Assembly (NCBI GenBank): GCA_905397405.1
Contig: CAJPVJ010000672.1
Coordinates: forward strand, 1 to 21,612
Reading direction: 5' to 3'
Origin: Oppiella nova
Lineage: Eukaryota; Arthropoda; Arachnida; Sarcoptiformes; Oppiidae
Length of the DNA stretch: 21,612 nt
In this document: one piece after another, positions 19,804-21,612 of the stretch
Position numbering within the stretch: the first letter of the stretch is position 1
Layout: every line of letters starts with the position of its first letter
Notes under the pieces: generated by a model
What the model saw: the letters and a program-made list of their open reading frames with translations, nothing else
Database searches by the model: none
What the model was told of the DNA's origin: nothing
Position numbers and translations under genes: made by a program

Positions 19804-21612
19804 CTACCGTCTCTCAACCCCCACCACAAGCCGTTTGGCCTGCAATAGGATCCGTCCCTTATTGAAGACAACGGGGACGTCAGTGTTGGCCACTCTGGAG
19901 AACCGGAACTGCTGTGAGATCTTAGCTAAGGCTAGCTTTGCCTCCAATAATGCAAATCTCATTCCAATGCAATTTCGTGGACCCGAACCGAAAGGGATAT
20001 AAGTATACGGTTTGATGTTTTCCCTGTTTTCGGGCATAAACCTATCAGGGTTGAATGTGAATGGATTCGGGTAGTGCTCGGGGTCGTGATGTATGGCATA
20101 GACAGGGATTTCGGCGATCACTCCCTTTTCGATCTTCACTCCAGTGTCGCCCAGAGTTACGTCTTCCATGGCTTCCCTCTCGAGTCGAAGTAATGGCGGA
20201 TAATTGCGAAGAGTTTCAGATAAGAGTGCGTCAATGAATGGCAGTTTCGATAAGACTTCGTAATCTATTTCTCCCTTTTCATTGAATGCAGGTTTCGTTT
20301 CCTCATAGAGTCTGTCCTGAAGTGTAGGATTGAGTGCCAACTCATACGTACAGTACGACAGAGTAGTGGCAGTTGTCTCGTAACCGGCGATGAAGAAGAG
20401 GAAACATTGCGCTAATATCTCATTCTCTGTCAACTTCTTCTCGACGACATCACTGAGAGCCTCGGCGTCGGCTTCAATCTCATCCTTACCCTCATTCACA
20501 TGATGTGCTTCATTGGCATCACTGGCCTCTCGGATATCGCCATCACTTCTCTCGACATCCATTAATAACTGCAGAAAATCGTTGTGTTTTTCATTATTTT
20601 TCTTTCGCTGCTGTACTAGACTTCGGGAGAAGTCGACAAAAAAGTCCGAATTCGTTGAACCCATGATGAGTAACTTCTCTCGACATCCATTAATAACTGC
20701 AGAAAATCGTTGTGTTTTTCATTATTTTTCTTTCGCTGCTGTACTAGACTTCGGGAGAAGTCGACAAAAAAGTCCGAATTCGTTGAACCCATGATGAGTT
20801 TGCGGATGATCTGTATTCTGGCGATAAATGTAGGCAATGATATCATTAATATCATCTTCCAGAGGGGCCCGTGAAAGATATTATGAGCTCTGGTGGTGAA
20901 CGGGTTGTTAGGATCGGTGTATGTATTGGTTTTGGTAGCGAAGGCACAGCTGGCGATCACATCCATAGTGTAGGCGCCCATCAGTTGCTTCAACTCGACT
21001 TCGCTCTTATTTGCGGCCAATTTGTCCAAATTATTGATGAAGTCTTCGCAGCAATGGTTGATCAGAGGATACATTTTCCTCATTTTGCCGGACGTGAAGG
21101 TAGGGCTGGCTATCGCCCGGACCCGCTTCCAGTCGTCATCCCTGGCGGCGAACATATTTTTCGAGAATACAGGGTGTCGACCACCCTGGTCACGTCTATT
21201 TCTGAATTTATGAAAGTCCTTAACCAGAATTTGCTTGACATGTTCCGGCTCAGCCACTGTGAGACCCGGTTTATTACCCATGTACACACTGTAAAATATA
21301 TTTATAGTATTTAAATTTATATATAAGTTACTGTATATTATGTCAATGAACACAGAATTTAATATCAAGAATTACTATAATGCCATGTAAACTCAAATAT
21401 AATTTATTATTACTATGTAATATTACAATTAAATGTGCATGATATTGTATTTACCCGAATAGTCGACCATTGTTCTTATACCACTCTAACTCTACATAGG
21501 GTTTAGGTTTCAAAAAATTGCTCAAAAAGTTGCCAAATATTGGTATCGGTCTCGGAGTGGGAATATTCCTGTCCTTCCAGTAACTCAGGGCACGTTTCCA
21601 TGTACTGCACAA
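19804..21612 (-). CDS. Cytochrome P450, CYP3-clan type (5' end cut by window; frame broken by a 128-bp tandem repeat)
   Basis: Two exons are visible: 21455-21612 and 19804-21288. The 166-base intron has GTAAAT at the donor and TTTTACAG at the acceptor, and the join reads RLFG/VYMGNKPG. Exon 1 has the proline-rich hinge (NIPTPRPIPIFGNF); only the N-terminal membrane anchor, perhaps 15-20 residues, is missing. Exon 2 carries the I-helix AGYETT, the K-helix ETLR, NPDRF and the heme loop FGSGPRNCIG, whose Cys (codon 19971-19969) ligates iron. Before the I-helix is an acidic insert. Such enzymes sit in the ER membrane and insert one oxygen atom into lipophilic substrates using electrons from NADPH-P450 reductase. 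CYP3-clan members often act on xenobiotics; the substrate here is unknown. As given, the tandem repeat at 20545-20799 shifts the frame and causes an early stop. With one copy removed the visible gene encodes 504 residues without a stop, the normal P450 size. Confidence 0.9.
20545..20799. repeat. Two identical 127-bp copies with one-base spacer inside the P450 exon
   Basis: Bases 20545-20671 and 20673-20799 are identical by eye, with a single A at 20672. The insertion is 128 bases, not a multiple of three, so it shifts the P450 frame: one copy reads MGSTNSDFFVDFSRSL in frame before the break, and the other reads it again in the frame that continues to the stop. The size and geometry match the repeat at 1026-1280 exactly. 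An assembly join error is the likeliest cause. Confidence 0.93.

Noticed and set aside
1-21612. CRISPR arrays, rRNA genes, bacterial-type operons
   Set aside because: None seen; the introns and gene families show a eukaryotic nuclear sequence.

Overview
The window looks like nuclear DNA of a small-genome arthropod, most likely a mite (inference). It is AT-rich, has very short introns (57 and 166 bp are visible), and carries about fourteen (GA)n/(CT)n microsatellites. It also holds a pogo/Tigger DNA transposon and a CYP3-clan-type cytochrome P450 whose wording resembles acarine CYPs. The species assignment cannot be settled from sequence alone.

Layout: (1) 1-171, a probable partial exon on the minus strand that runs off the left edge. 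(2) 986-2300, a block of nested tandem duplications with CT microsatellites. (3) 2301-5300, very AT-rich DNA with no gene I can support. (4) 5301-6407, an intact single-exon rhodopsin-like GPCR on the minus strand. (5) 6408-8390, its GC-richer upstream side with GA/CT tracts and a tandem duplication of about 300 bp. (6) 8391-12990, mostly noncoding, with one small candidate secreted-peptide ORF at 10158-10295. (7) 12991-15113, a complete pogo/Tigger element with a two-exon, 540-residue transposase on the minus strand, terminal inverted repeats and TA flanks. (8) 15114-19800, AT-rich DNA with microsatellites. (9) 19804-21612, a nearly complete P450 gene on the minus strand, running off the right edge.

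The genes do not form a pathway; each stands alone. I see no CRISPR array, rRNA, convincing tRNA or retroelement coding region.

The most important observation is technical. The P450 exon is broken by a tandem repeat of exactly 127 identical bases plus a one-base spacer. The same 127+1 arrangement occurs independently at 1026-1280. Removing one copy restores an unbroken P450 frame. Two such repeats of identical size suggest unmerged contig overlaps from a de Bruijn assembly with k near 127, so the P450 should not be called a pseudogene without read evidence. Two larger tandem duplications (1154-2300 and 7616-8212), differing mainly in microsatellite length, may be real or may be alleles placed side by side.

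The most interesting biology is the transposase. Its DDD triad is intact, it needs a 57-bp intron to be read, its ends carry paired subterminal motifs, and its C-terminus finishes in a PCNA-binding (PIP-box) type motif.
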